In this document: one piece after another, positions 20,337 to 27,817 of the stretch
Position numbering within the stretch: the first letter of the stretch is position 1
Layout: each line of letters starts with the position of its first letter
From: an uncultured Bacilli bacterium
Lineage (GTDB): Bacteria; Bacillota_I; Bacilli_A; RFN20; CAG-826
Length of the DNA stretch: 39,713 nt
Direction of reading: 5' to 3'
Assembly: GCA_947625975.1 (NCBI GenBank)
Contig: CANQQL010000010.1
Span: forward strand, 1 to 39,713
Notes under the pieces: generated by a model
What the model was told of the DNA's origin: nothing
What the model saw: the letters and a program-made list of their open reading frames with translations, nothing else
Database searches by the model: none
Program-made: the position numbers and the translations under genes

Positions 20337-20802
20337 GATACTTCTCCTTTAAAATCTCAAATAAAGAAAAATACTGCGGATTTTCTGTTGTTATTTTAAA
20401 CTGACGCGTATTCAAATCCAAATGATGAATTTCAATATTTAAAATTTGTTTATCATCAATTAAATCTTTTATGAAGTTCGGCCACTCTATAACACAAACT
20501 CCATCCCCTTCAATGTACTCCTCTAAACCTAAAATTTTATTTGTTCCATCTTCTAAGCGATATGCATCAATATGATACATCGGAAGAGTTGCCTTAAAAT
20601 AGCATTTCATTATGTTAAACGTAGGCGAAGAAACCTTTTCTTTAATTCCCAATCCCCTAGCTACTCCATTTGTAAAGGTTGTTTTACCGGCTCCCAAATC
20701 ACCTGTTAAAGCTATAACACTACCCCGAAAAACAAATTTAGAAATTAATTCACCTAATTCTATAGTTTCATCTTTTGAATAGCTTTTAAAATTAATTTCC
20801 AT
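20329..20802 (-). CDS. tsaE: tRNA t6A biosynthesis ATPase TsaE
   Basis: P-loop ATPase that drives turnover of the TsaBD complex. Walker A GDLGAGKTT is at residues 34-42, followed by the SPTFNIMKCY switch sequence and the YRLEDG, ACVIEWP-like (GVCVIEWPNF) strand. A length of 157 is usual. The ATG follows AAGGTG and a TGATATAAT promoter box lies 24 bases further up. It heads the tsaE-tsaB-rimI-tsaD operon. Confidence 0.95.
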   Translation of the reverse strand: MEINFKSYSKDETIELGELISKFVFRGSVIALTGDLGAGKTTFTNGVARGLGIKEKVSSPTFNIMKCYFKATLPMYHIDAYRLEDGTNKILGLEEYIEGDGVCVIEWPNFIKDLIDDKQILNIEIHHLDLNTRQFKITTENPQYFSLFEILKEKYHD

Positions 20803-20825
20803 AAAAACACCTTACTTTGAGTGTT

Positions 20826-20834
20826 ATTATATCA
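20826..20834 (-). promoter_or_regulatory. Extended -10 promoter of the tsa operon
   Basis: TGATATAAT on the minus strand is followed 24 bases later by the tsaE ATG. It is the same extended -10 text as before asnS. A TTGAAT 20 bases upstream is too far for a standard -35. The promoter is plausible because this is the divergent gap between tsaE and the flavoprotein gene. Confidence 0.5.
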
Positions 20835-20917
20835 CAAAGATATAATAAATTATTCAAAATAGAAAAAAGTTTATTTTCTACAAATTAATAAATATAATAT
20901 ATGCAGGAGTTGATGAT

Positions 20918-21814
20918 ATGTTCGATATTATTGTTGTCGGCGGTGGTCCTATCGGTTTAAATGCCGCGATTAAATTTTCTGAAAATAAAAAAATATTACT
21001 AATTGAAGCTGAAGATTTTTTAGGTGGTCAAATAATAAAACTTTATCCTGAAAAAGAAATTGTTGATATTGATGGTATTCCTTCCATTATTGCGAAAGAT
21101 TATGTTACACAATTAATCGAAAAGTGCAAACAAAATGCTAACATTCAAATCGGTTTGAATGAAAAGGTTAATAGCATAATAGGGACTAACGAAACCATTG
21201 AAGTATCAACTACCAAACAAACATACCAAACAAAAAAAGTTATTTTAGCAATTGGTTTAGGTACTTCATCGCCACGTCCAATGGGATTGGAAAATGAGTC
21301 AAAATGCAAAAATATTCTATATTCTCTCCAAGATTTATCAATGTTGAAAAATAAAAATGTGTTAGTATTAGGAGGCGGCGATTCTGCTTTAGATTGGACC
21401 AAAGAAATATCCAAAATATCCGACTTTGTAACCATTATTCATCGAAGAAACGAATTCAGAGGAAATTTTGACACTATCAAAGGAATAAAAAACGTCATTG
21501 TTAAAACTCCTTTTATTCCTGTCGCTATCAATATGAAAAACAACTTACTGGAAAGCTTAGTAATCCGCAATGTTGAAACAAATCAAGAAGAAACATTAAT
21601 GGCAGATTTTGTTTTTGTTAATTATGGAAACATTCCTCTAGTTAATACCTTTGGCCTTGTCAGTTTAAACAATGGCTTAGTTGTCAACGATAAATGCCAA
21701 ACAAGCATGAAGAATGTCTTTGCCATCGGTGACGTCGCGCGTTATGAAAATAAAAAGCATAGAATTCAACCAGGATTAAATGAAATAAAAATTCTTGATA
21801 ATATAATCAAATAA
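20918..21814 (+). CDS. Ferredoxin-NADP reductase-like flavoprotein (YumC type)
   Basis: Thioredoxin-reductase-like FAD/NAD(P) protein without a CxxC pair, so not a disulfide reductase. FAD-binding VVGGGPIGLNAA is at residues 6-17, then GGQIIKLYPEKEIVDIDGIP (about 37-56), which is close to the YumC-type ferredoxin/flavodoxin-NADP reductase. The NADPH-binding VLGGGDSALDW is near 149-159 and the FAIGDV flavin motif near 268. The protein has 298 residues, about 30 fewer than YumC; the C-terminus ends after IQPGLNEIKILDNIIK without the usual tail over the flavin. TATAAT at 20893-20898 and a GGAG ribosome site give a very short leader. Confidence 0.75.
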   Translation: MFDIIVVGGGPIGLNAAIKFSENKKILLIEAEDFLGGQIIKLYPEKEIVDIDGIPSIIAKDYVTQLIEKCKQNANIQIGLNEKVNSIIGTNETIEVSTTKQTYQTKKVILAIGLGTSSPRPMGLENESKCKNILYSLQDLSMLKNKNVLVLGGGDSALDWTKEISKISDFVTIIHRRNEFRGNFDTIKGIKNVIVKTPFIPVAINMKNNLLESLVIRNVETNQEETLMADFVFVNYGNIPLVNTFGLVSLNNGLVVNDKCQTSMKNVFAIGDVARYENKKHRIQPGLNEIKILDNIIK

Positions 21815-21819
21815 AAATT

Positions 21820-22341
21820 TTATTTTATTTTTAAAAATAATTCATGTTTTTCTTTAATTATCGAATCATCAAAAGGGAAATATCTTTTTTTCATTAGATA
21901 GAAGATCTTTTTAACTTCAGTTTTCAAAACAGAATTTAATTCATCATCATAGCCATATTTTTGCCGATGATTTTCATATTCTTTTTCATCCAGTACTTTA
22001 ATGTTTCCGTCTGGATATAACTTAAGATCTAAATCGTAGTCGATATATTTAATCTTTCCATCATCCTCTATACTTGGTGAAGCAATATTGCAATAATAAC
22101 AAACTCCTTCATCTTTTAACATGGCAATTACATTGTACCAATCTTTTTTCGAAAATATTGTTATGGCCGGTTCATGCGTATACCATCTTCTGCCATCTGA
22201 CTCTACAACCCGTGTACGATTACTTGCAACAATAAAAAAGTATTCATTATCCTCTAATACATAGTTCTTCTCCCAATATCTATGTAAACTACCATTGTGC
22301 TTAAAACTATGTATTTGAACCCATTGATCTTTCAAACACAT
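21820..22341 (-). CDS. Nucleoside tri-/diphosphate phosphatase, Ntdp/DUF402 family
   Basis: Cytosolic phosphohydrolase family (YtiP/SA1684-like) that removes phosphates from nucleoside tri- and diphosphates. The text VQIHSFKHNGSLHRYWE, VVESDGRRWYTHEPA and IKYIDYDLDLKLYPDGN is very close to Bacillus members, including the acidic residues DYDLD that bind metal. I chose the ATG at 22341 (173 residues), five bases after GAAGGA; ten in-frame upstream residues lack a ribosome site. It is convergent with the flavoprotein gene, with only 5 bases between stops. Confidence 0.88.
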   Translation of the reverse strand: MCLKDQWVQIHSFKHNGSLHRYWEKNYVLEDNEYFFIVASNRTRVVESDGRRWYTHEPAITIFSKKDWYNVIAMLKDEGVCYYCNIASPSIEDDGKIKYIDYDLDLKLYPDGNIKVLDEKEYENHRQKYGYDDELNSVLKTEVKKIFYLMKKRYFPFDDSIIKEKHELFLKIK

Positions 22342-22426
22342 ATAAATCCTTCTTTCATTTTTTTCTAACAAATTAGTTCCTAATTATTATTGCATAACAA
22401 ATTATATATAGCAAATATTTAAAGTA

Positions 22427-22453
22427 AAAAAGCACATATTTTATGTGCTTTTT
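22427..22453 (-). terminator. Hairpin terminator after the 22456-23340 gene
   Basis: A perfect 12-bp stem (22427-22438 with 22442-22453, core AGCACATA) closes a 3-base loop and ends in T residues on the minus strand. It lies 3 bases past the stop codon of the membrane protein gene, so it would end the thiamine-riboswitch transcript. The flanking A and T runs also make it usable in the other direction. Confidence 0.75.
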
Positions 22454-22455
22454 GT

Positions 22456-23340
22456 CTATAATTCTTGAATAATATTTTTAATTTGAGCTAAATCATTTTG
22501 CGCCTTAAGGAAACTATTAATCGGAGTTTCTTCATAAAGTGGAATGGCCATTAATTTATCCGAATAACTTAAAGCAATAGAAATAACATCTCCATTTGCC
22601 GCGACTGTTAAATCATATAAATCTTCATTAATTTCAATATTATTAATTATATCGAAAATGTTTTTTTCTTTTTCCAGTTCAAAATCCTTATCGGAGCTAT
22701 ATACTAATAATTTTTCATTATCGAGAATTTTATCTAATCCATCAAGATCAGAAGGGCCAAAACAATTTTCTTGTTTTGCTTTACGATAAATCAATGTTCT
22801 GCCGTGCAAATTTTTTTTACTTTTAAATTGTATGAACTTACCACAAAATGCAATAATAGTTTTTTTCACATCTTCAGGGTTTGTCGTCTTAAATAACAAA
22901 TCACCCATTTCAATCTCTTTATCATCTAAAATAAAATGTACAATATTTCTTGAGCGGGTAAAGCAAACATCTTTCATAATTCTTGCGTTTGAAATTTTTT
23001 CAATAGTTAAACTATCTTCGGGTAAAGATTCAAACGTTTCAACGCCTATACTTTTTAGCATTACTTTTGTTGTATCTTCATAATAATTTTTAATGTAATT
23101 AAAGGTATATCTATTAATCTTCTTCTTTACAATATTTACATAAGCAAATAACGCAATTACTATAACAATACACGCTATAAATCCGATTGTATCTTGTTCC
23201 ATTTTATGACACAACACAAAAATGCCAATAAAAGCTATAACCGATACAAATAACAAAACAAAATTAATTATTCGCGCTTTTTTAAAATATGCTAAAAAAT
23301 CCAGTCGTCTTTTTTCTAATTTTTCTTTTAGTTCTTCCAT
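22456..23340 (-). CDS. Two-pass membrane protein of unknown function, downstream of thiT
   Basis: A 294-residue protein. Two membrane segments (about 23-45 and 51-70) form a hairpin near the N-terminus, after a charged helix (KLEKRRLDFLAYFKKAR); the remaining 220 residues are soluble with mixed strands and helices, probably cytosolic. I do not recognise a family; the general layout vaguely recalls DUF3137-type proteins. It starts 36 bases after the thiT stop with AGGAG nine bases before the ATG, and I see no terminator between them, so it should share the TPP-riboswitch transcript. The link to thiamine is therefore an inference from position only. Confidence 0.65.
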   Translation of the reverse strand: MEELKEKLEKRRLDFLAYFKKARIINFVLLFVSVIAFIGIFVLCHKMEQDTIGFIACIVIVIALFAYVNIVKKKINRYTFNYIKNYYEDTTKVMLKSIGVETFESLPEDSLTIEKISNARIMKDVCFTRSRNIVHFILDDKEIEMGDLLFKTTNPEDVKKTIIAFCGKFIQFKSKKNLHGRTLIYRKAKQENCFGPSDLDGLDKILDNEKLLVYSSDKDFELEKEKNIFDIINNIEINEDLYDLTVAANGDVISIALSYSDKLMAIPLYEETPINSFLKAQNDLAQIKNIIQEL

Positions 23341-23376
23341 TTGCTTTCTCTCCTATGATTAATAATATCATATTTA

Positions 23377-23913
23377 TTACATCATAGCGTTATTTAATGC
23401 ATAATTTCGAATTTTTTTGCTTGTTAAGAGGAATAGTACGATAACCATTGCGGCGGAAGATAAATCTACCGGTCCGTTATAAACAATACCTTCCCAAAAT
23501 GTAACATTGTAAGCAAATACACTTGAACATGTTTTTGATAAGCATCTTAAAACAAAGCATGCAAATATTCCCACTGCCACAATTAAAGTCTTGCCAGATT
23601 TAAATTGCTTTTTCATAAAACCAATTAAACCAATAACACTTGAGGCTAAAAGGTAATCAAAAATTATACTTATAATACCATAAGAAGAGCTTCTGGCTAC
23701 TAAGAATGCAAGTAATCCATAGCAAAATCCAGCAAAAACTCCCCATAGTGGTCCAAGCATTAAAGCCACATAAACAACCGGCAATAAAGAAAATGAAAAG
23801 AATGTTCCACCATCTGTCAGTTGAATAAAAGGAATTAAATCCAAGATTAAGTTCGCAACGATAGCCATTGAAATCATCATTGCCGTTAAAGTTATTTTTT
23901 TTGTCCTGCTCAT
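23377..23913 (-). CDS. thiT: Thiamine ECF transporter S component (ThiT/YuaJ)
   Basis: Substrate-binding membrane subunit of an energy-coupling-factor transporter for thiamine; it works with the shared EcfA/EcfA'/EcfT module encoded elsewhere. The protein has 178 residues and about six membrane segments. Recognisable ThiT text includes the start MSRTKKITLTAMMIS, GPLWGVFAGFCYGLLAF, the FDYLLA stretch (DY pair seen in ThiT loops) and FWEGIVYNG near the end, where family residues line the thiamine pocket. A TPP riboswitch sits directly before it and AAAGGAGGT precedes the ATG, so its regulation by thiamine status is well supported. Confidence 0.93.
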   Translation of the reverse strand: MSRTKKITLTAMMISMAIVANLILDLIPFIQLTDGGTFFSFSLLPVVYVALMLGPLWGVFAGFCYGLLAFLVARSSSYGIISIIFDYLLASSVIGLIGFMKKQFKSGKTLIVAVGIFACFVLRCLSKTCSSVFAYNVTFWEGIVYNGPVDLSSAAMVIVLFLLTSKKIRNYALNNAMM

Positions 23914-23956
23914 AAGTTTATACCTCCTTTTTAAATTCTAGAGGAAATAAAAAATA

Positions 23957-24038
23957 TCCCTACGCTAGAATTACCTAGATCAGGTTCGGTCGAAGTTAAA
24001 CAACTTCCTCTCAGCCTAGTTCACTAAGCTCCCGTGTG
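23957..24038 (-). promoter_or_regulatory. TPP (thiamine pyrophosphate) riboswitch
   Basis: On the minus strand the conserved THI-element blocks occur in order: GGGAGC at the 5' side, then GGCTGAGAGGA, a variable hairpin, CGACC, and ACCTGATCTAGGTAAT followed by CTAGCGTAGGGA. These are the pyrimidine- and pyrophosphate-sensor segments of the TPP aptamer. It ends 43 bases before the thiT ATG. No T-run hairpin lies in that gap; a CCTC at the end of the leader can pair with GAGG of the ribosome site, so control of translation is more likely than of termination. Confidence 0.95.
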
Positions 24039-24078
24039 ATTATTATATATTTAATATAAGAAAAAATAAAGAGAAAGT

Positions 24079-24107
24079 GCACATTCGCCTATTTTTCTGC
24101 ATATATT
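24079..24107 (+). promoter_or_regulatory. Candidate sigma-E-like sporulation promoter
   Basis: GCACATT at 24079-24085 and CATATATT at 24100-24107, 14 bases apart, resemble the Bacillus mother-cell sigma-E pattern (ATATT-like -35, CATACAAT-like -10). The start would be near 24114, about 26 bases before the GerQ-like ATG. It also fits the looser sigma-K form (AC, 17 bases, CATA). In AT-rich DNA such matches arise by chance, so this is a suggestion. Confidence 0.4.
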
Positions 24108-24139
24108 CTTATGAACAAAGAAAAAGGAGAGTTTTATTT

Positions 24140-24613
24140 ATGGATAGAATGACACCGCCGCCAAATTATTACGGTGCGCCTTACCCGAATTTTAATCAAA
24201 ACATGCCGAATCCGCAAATGCAAGGTCAAGGTCCACAACCACCTATGCCAAATTCCATGAATTCTGGTCAGCAAACACAAATGCCCAAACCGCCACAAGG
24301 ATTTGAAGAATCAATCTTCGTTGAACAAGGTCCTGTTACGCCACCAAAAACAGACCAAATTTGTATGAGTTATTCATACGCTGACATAGCGCAAGCAAAC
24401 CGAGGTAAAAAAGTTGTCGTATACTGCTCTTTTGCGGATGCAAGTCAATGGCATGATGTAACATTTGAAGGAAGAATTCTTTATGGTGCAATTGATCATA
24501 TTGCCTTAGAGTCCGAAGAAAATCCCGGACACTATATTGCTATTTTAGGTGTATATATTGATTATATGGTGTTTCTTGAAAAACCTAATATACCAGCCAA
24601 AAAGTCCATTTAA
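24140..24613 (+). CDS. gerQ: GerQ-like spore coat protein
   Basis: In Bacillus subtilis GerQ is a mother-cell-made inner coat protein that places the cortex-lytic enzyme CwlJ and becomes cross-linked by transglutaminase. This protein has 157 residues. Residues 1-60 are low-complexity and rich in Pro, Gln, Asn and Met, as in GerQ. The C-terminal domain has NRGKKVVVYCSFADASQWHDVTFEGRI-type text and the ending GVYIDYMVFLEK; the pattern of strands, the DHI and the YxDYxxF close match GerQ. The ATG at 24140 follows GGAG; an ORF from 24077 has no ribosome site. It lies beside ung, as gerQ does in the B. subtilis ywd region. A non-sporulation role of the fold cannot be excluded. Confidence 0.75.
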   Translation: MDRMTPPPNYYGAPYPNFNQNMPNPQMQGQGPQPPMPNSMNSGQQTQMPKPPQGFEESIFVEQGPVTPPKTDQICMSYSYADIAQANRGKKVVVYCSFADASQWHDVTFEGRILYGAIDHIALESEENPGHYIAILGVYIDYMVFLEKPNIPAKKSI

Positions 24614-24626
24614 TGAAGTGAGATTA

Positions 24627-24665
24627 TAAAAGTAGACAAGGGATAAAACACCAAGTCTACTTTTA
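24627..24665 (+). terminator. Hairpin between gerQ-like gene and ung (convergent)
   Basis: A perfect 11-bp stem (24627-24637 with 24655-24665, TAAAAGTAGAC and complement) has a 17-base loop and runs of A and T at its ends. It sits between two convergent genes and probably works as a terminator for both. An outer inverted repeat surrounds it (24599-24609 with 24683-24693). Confidence 0.6.
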
Positions 24666-24691
24666 CTATACTAGTCCATAACATGGACTTT

Positions 24692-25351
24692 TTAATTTTG
24701 CCAATTTATTTCTGTTAATCCGTGACTTTTCAGATAATTATTTGCCTTTACAAAGTGATATTGATTGAAAAAACCGCCTCTATTTGCCGAAAGGGGAGAA
24801 GGATGTGTGGCTTCTAATATTAAATGAAGCGGATTATTTAAATATTTTTTTAAACTTCTCGCATAACTCCCCCAAAGCAAAAAAACTATTGGTTGATCTT
24901 GTTCATTAATGGCCGTCAAAACATCTTTTATAAATTCGTCATAGCCAATATTTTGATGTGATAAAGGCATAGATTTCCGAACACTTAAAATTGTATTTAA
25001 TAAGAGCACTCCTTGCTTAGCAAGATAAGTTAAATCACCATTATTTTTCATTTTAAAACCAAAATTATTTTCAATTTCTTTATAGATATTTATCAAAGAG
25101 GGAGGCAAGGGAACACCCTTAGGAACAGAAAAACATAATCCCATTGCTTGATTTTCTTCATGATACGGATCTTGGCCAATAATAACTACCTTAATACTTT
25201 TTAATGGTGTTAATTGAAAAGCTTTAAACATTTCCTTTCTTGGTGGATAAACAACATATTTACCATATTCATAAGATAATATTTTATTGATTTTCTTGGC
25301 ATAATCTTTTTGCTTTATAAGCGAAAATAAATCTTCCCATGTTTCAATCAT
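24692..25351 (-). CDS. ung: Uracil-DNA glycosylase
   Basis: Family 1 uracil-DNA glycosylase that starts base-excision repair of deaminated cytosine. It shows the catalytic water-activating motif GQDPYHE at residues 59-65 (Asp61) and the DNA-intercalating HPSPLS motif near residue 187, plus LLWGSYA near 160. The ATG at 25351 follows AAAGGTGG by six bases and gives 219 residues, the usual length; an upstream in-frame codon would add ten residues. Its start overlaps the stop of the preceding membrane protein gene by 8 bases, so they are co-translated. Confidence 0.96.
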   Translation of the reverse strand: MIETWEDLFSLIKQKDYAKKINKILSYEYGKYVVYPPRKEMFKAFQLTPLKSIKVVIIGQDPYHEENQAMGLCFSVPKGVPLPPSLINIYKEIENNFGFKMKNNGDLTYLAKQGVLLLNTILSVRKSMPLSHQNIGYDEFIKDVLTAINEQDQPIVFLLWGSYARSLKKYLNNPLHLILEATHPSPLSANRGGFFNQYHFVKANNYLKSHGLTEINWQN

Positions 25352-26642
25352 TTTTTTCCACCTTTCCTTCCGAATCTTCACTTACCAAATCTTTAAGAGG
25401 TATTGATCTTGGTTTAACAGGAACAACTTTAACAGGCTTACGTAATTTAACGGGATTTAACGGTTTTACGACTTCATCTTCTATTTTCTCTTCTTTTTCT
25501 TCTGGCGGATTTGTTTCATAAGCCTTTAAATTAGGCTTATTTTTAGTGTTTAAAACATCAAGCTTTGAATCTAAAATTATTGGGCTACTATCAGTATTTT
25601 CATCTATCTTTTCGGAATCTAGCTCTTTATAAATCTTTTCCTGTTTAATTTGTCCTTTAGTATTGTTTTTAGTTTCATCTAAAGAAGGATAAATAATTCG
25701 CAATGGTTTTTTCTCAAGATTTGGTTTAGCAACTTCAAAACTTTTCCTCTCTTGTACACCTAAATCCACTATACCCTCTGACAAATAATCAAAATAGTTT
25801 TGTCGGCTTTGTTTATCCTTTTCATTTATTTCTTTAATATCAATAGTAGCTATAGTATCCGCAATGGATTTTTTATGCGTAAACTTGGCATGTTCTAAGA
25901 TATCAATATTTTCTATAATTGTTTCTTCGCTTTGAAGTTTGCTCATGCGTCTCTCATGTTCTTTAAGTGCTCTCTTAGCTTTAGATCGCGCTATTGGTTT
26001 CTTTAATAAGGCAGCAAAGAAAGAACATATTATCCAATAAAGTCCGCCAACTACTACAAAACCAACAATTAATATAACGAATTTCACACCATCATCTTGT
26101 GCAATTAATGGTAAAGCATTTTGTTTATAAAAATCTATGTTTTTTTCAAAAACAGAATACATATTTGGTGCGATTTTTAAAAAATTTGCTTGCATATCAG
26201 CACTATTTAAAAGGAAAAAATATAAGAGCCACAAATTTAAAGGTAACCAAATAAACGCAAGACGTAAGATAGGAACTCTTTTTTCAAAGAAAACTGAATC
26301 AAATTCACTTTTCGGTGTCAGATTTTCACTCGGTTTTTTTGTTGCTTTGTGCTTATTTTTTTTATGATCTAAAATGGTGAAAACAATAAAATAAATAACA
26401 AAAATTAAAAAATTCAAAATAAATAAGCTAATAGTATTAGCAATAATATAGTTAGTTACACCATTTTCAGTAAAAGTTGGTAAATGAAGAAACTTGCTGA
26501 TTGCAGTTAAAATTATATTGATTAAATCTCTTATCCACAAAAAAAACTGTGGCAAGGAATTTACGATGCTCGGGGTTAAAAACAAAATAGAAAATATTAA
26601 TTCCGCAATGATAAAGACAATCGGAAAAATCCATTTTTTCAT
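25344..26642 (-). CDS. Multi-pass membrane protein with long charged tail, unknown
   Basis: A protein of 432 residues. About five hydrophobic segments fill residues 1-215 (near 5-24, 35-55, 67-92, 124-146 and 185-212), and the remaining 220 residues form a hydrophilic, Lys/Glu-rich, repeat-poor tail that is probably disordered and cytosolic; it ends in a Pro/Lys/Val stretch (VKLRKPVKVVPVKPR). I find no known domain. The ATG at 26642 follows GGGAG with eight bases of spacing. The gene overlaps ung by 8 bases, an odd pairing of a membrane protein with a repair enzyme. The function is unknown. Confidence 0.6.
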   Translation of the reverse strand: MKKWIFPIVFIIAELIFSILFLTPSIVNSLPQFFLWIRDLINIILTAISKFLHLPTFTENGVTNYIIANTISLFILNFLIFVIYFIVFTILDHKKNKHKATKKPSENLTPKSEFDSVFFEKRVPILRLAFIWLPLNLWLLYFFLLNSADMQANFLKIAPNMYSVFEKNIDFYKQNALPLIAQDDGVKFVILIVGFVVVGGLYWIICSFFAALLKKPIARSKAKRALKEHERRMSKLQSEETIIENIDILEHAKFTHKKSIADTIATIDIKEINEKDKQSRQNYFDYLSEGIVDLGVQERKSFEVAKPNLEKKPLRIIYPSLDETKNNTKGQIKQEKIYKELDSEKIDENTDSSPIILDSKLDVLNTKNKPNLKAYETNPPEEKEEKIEDEVVKPLNPVKLRKPVKVVPVKPRSIPLKDLVSEDSEGKVEKND

Positions 26643-26725
26643 TTTGTTCACTCCCTTAATTATTATAATAAACTATTTTTTAATATTAACCTATAAATAT
26701 TTTACAAATATTTAGCACATTGTAG

Positions 26726-26731
26726 TATAAT
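26726..26731 (+). promoter_or_regulatory. Candidate -10 box of the glycosyltransferase cassette
   Basis: TATAAT lies 18 bases before the ATG of the first glycosyltransferase, with a TTTACA 19 bases upstream, a spacing slightly longer than ideal. It is the clearest promoter-like text in the 98-base divergent gap. Confidence 0.4.
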
Positions 26732-26749
26732 AAGAATCGAGGCAATTCC

Positions 26750-27817
26750 ATGAAAATTTTATTTGTTTTTAATCATCCAGCTCCATATAAAGTAAATCTT
26801 TTAAATGAGTTATCTGCTTATCATCAATGGGATGTAATTTTTGAACGTAGAAAGAATAGTAATAGGCCTAAAGATTTTTATTATAAAGAGTGCTTTTTAT
26901 TTAATTGTTTTTTCATTAAGGGATTGCCTATTGGCGAAGAAAATTGTTTTAGCTTTGGAATAAAAAATTATATAAAAAAACATCATCAAGAATACGATCT
27001 CATTATCATGAATGGTTTTTCTACTTTTGCAGAAATGTTTGCCATTCATTATATGATCAAGCATCACATTCCTTATGTTTTATACATTAATGGGGGCATA
27101 CCAAAAAAAGATTCGAAACTTAAATATAATTTAAAAAAATATTTTATTTCTAATGCGTTTTGTTATTTTTCACCTTCTATTAAATCCGACGAATATTTAC
27201 TTTATTACGGAGCAAACAAGGAAACAATTTTTCATTATATTTATTCTACAATTTATTCTAATGAAGTTTCTTCGCGAAAAACGAATCGAAAGATAAGCAA
27301 AATATCCGATTTACATTTTGTAACATTTGGACAATTTATTGCTCGCAAAAATAATATGCAATTGTTAGAGCTAAGTAAAAAATATAATTTTCCTTTAACT
27401 TTGATTGGCTCAGGTCAAGAAGAAAAAAAATATAAACAGTTTATTAAAAAATATAATCTCGAATCGTTAATAGTTATAAAACCATTTTTAAGACATAATG
27501 AATTGCTTAAAGAACTAAGAAACTATGATTGTTTTATCTCCTTATCACGAAAAGATATTTATGGTCATATGATAAATGAAGTTTTATCGCAGGGATTACC
27601 GGTAATATGTTCAAATAAAATTGTTTCTGCTCATAAATTAATAAATAAAAACACTGGCGTTATGGTCAATATTAACAATAGTAGTGAGATTGAAAATGCT
27701 TTAAATTATCTTGTAAAGAACTTTTATAACTTCAATTGTCAAAATATTGCTAATCAAAATACGATTGAAGATATGATTGCCTCGCATCTTAGCATCTTAA
27801 AGGAACTTGAGAAATGA
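26750..27817 (+). CDS. Glycosyltransferase family 4 protein
   Basis: GT-B fold glycosyltransferase of 355 residues, probably cytosolic and membrane-near, adding a sugar to a lipid-linked surface polysaccharide. The N-terminal domain starts MKILFVFNHPAPYK. The C-terminal nucleotide-sugar domain has HFVTFGQFIARKNN, LIGSGQEEKKY and the E-x7-E type stretch (INEVLSQGLPVICS) near 280-300. The ATG follows GAGG. It shares a 4-base ATGA overlap with the next glycosyltransferase gene. Donor and acceptor sugars cannot be inferred. Confidence 0.82.
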   Translation: MKILFVFNHPAPYKVNLLNELSAYHQWDVIFERRKNSNRPKDFYYKECFLFNCFFIKGLPIGEENCFSFGIKNYIKKHHQEYDLIIMNGFSTFAEMFAIHYMIKHHIPYVLYINGGIPKKDSKLKYNLKKYFISNAFCYFSPSIKSDEYLLYYGANKETIFHYIYSTIYSNEVSSRKTNRKISKISDLHFVTFGQFIARKNNMQLLELSKKYNFPLTLIGSGQEEKKYKQFIKKYNLESLIVIKPFLRHNELLKELRNYDCFISLSRKDIYGHMINEVLSQGLPVICSNKIVSAHKLINKNTGVMVNINNSSEIENALNYLVKNFYNFNCQNIANQNTIEDMIASHLSILKELEK

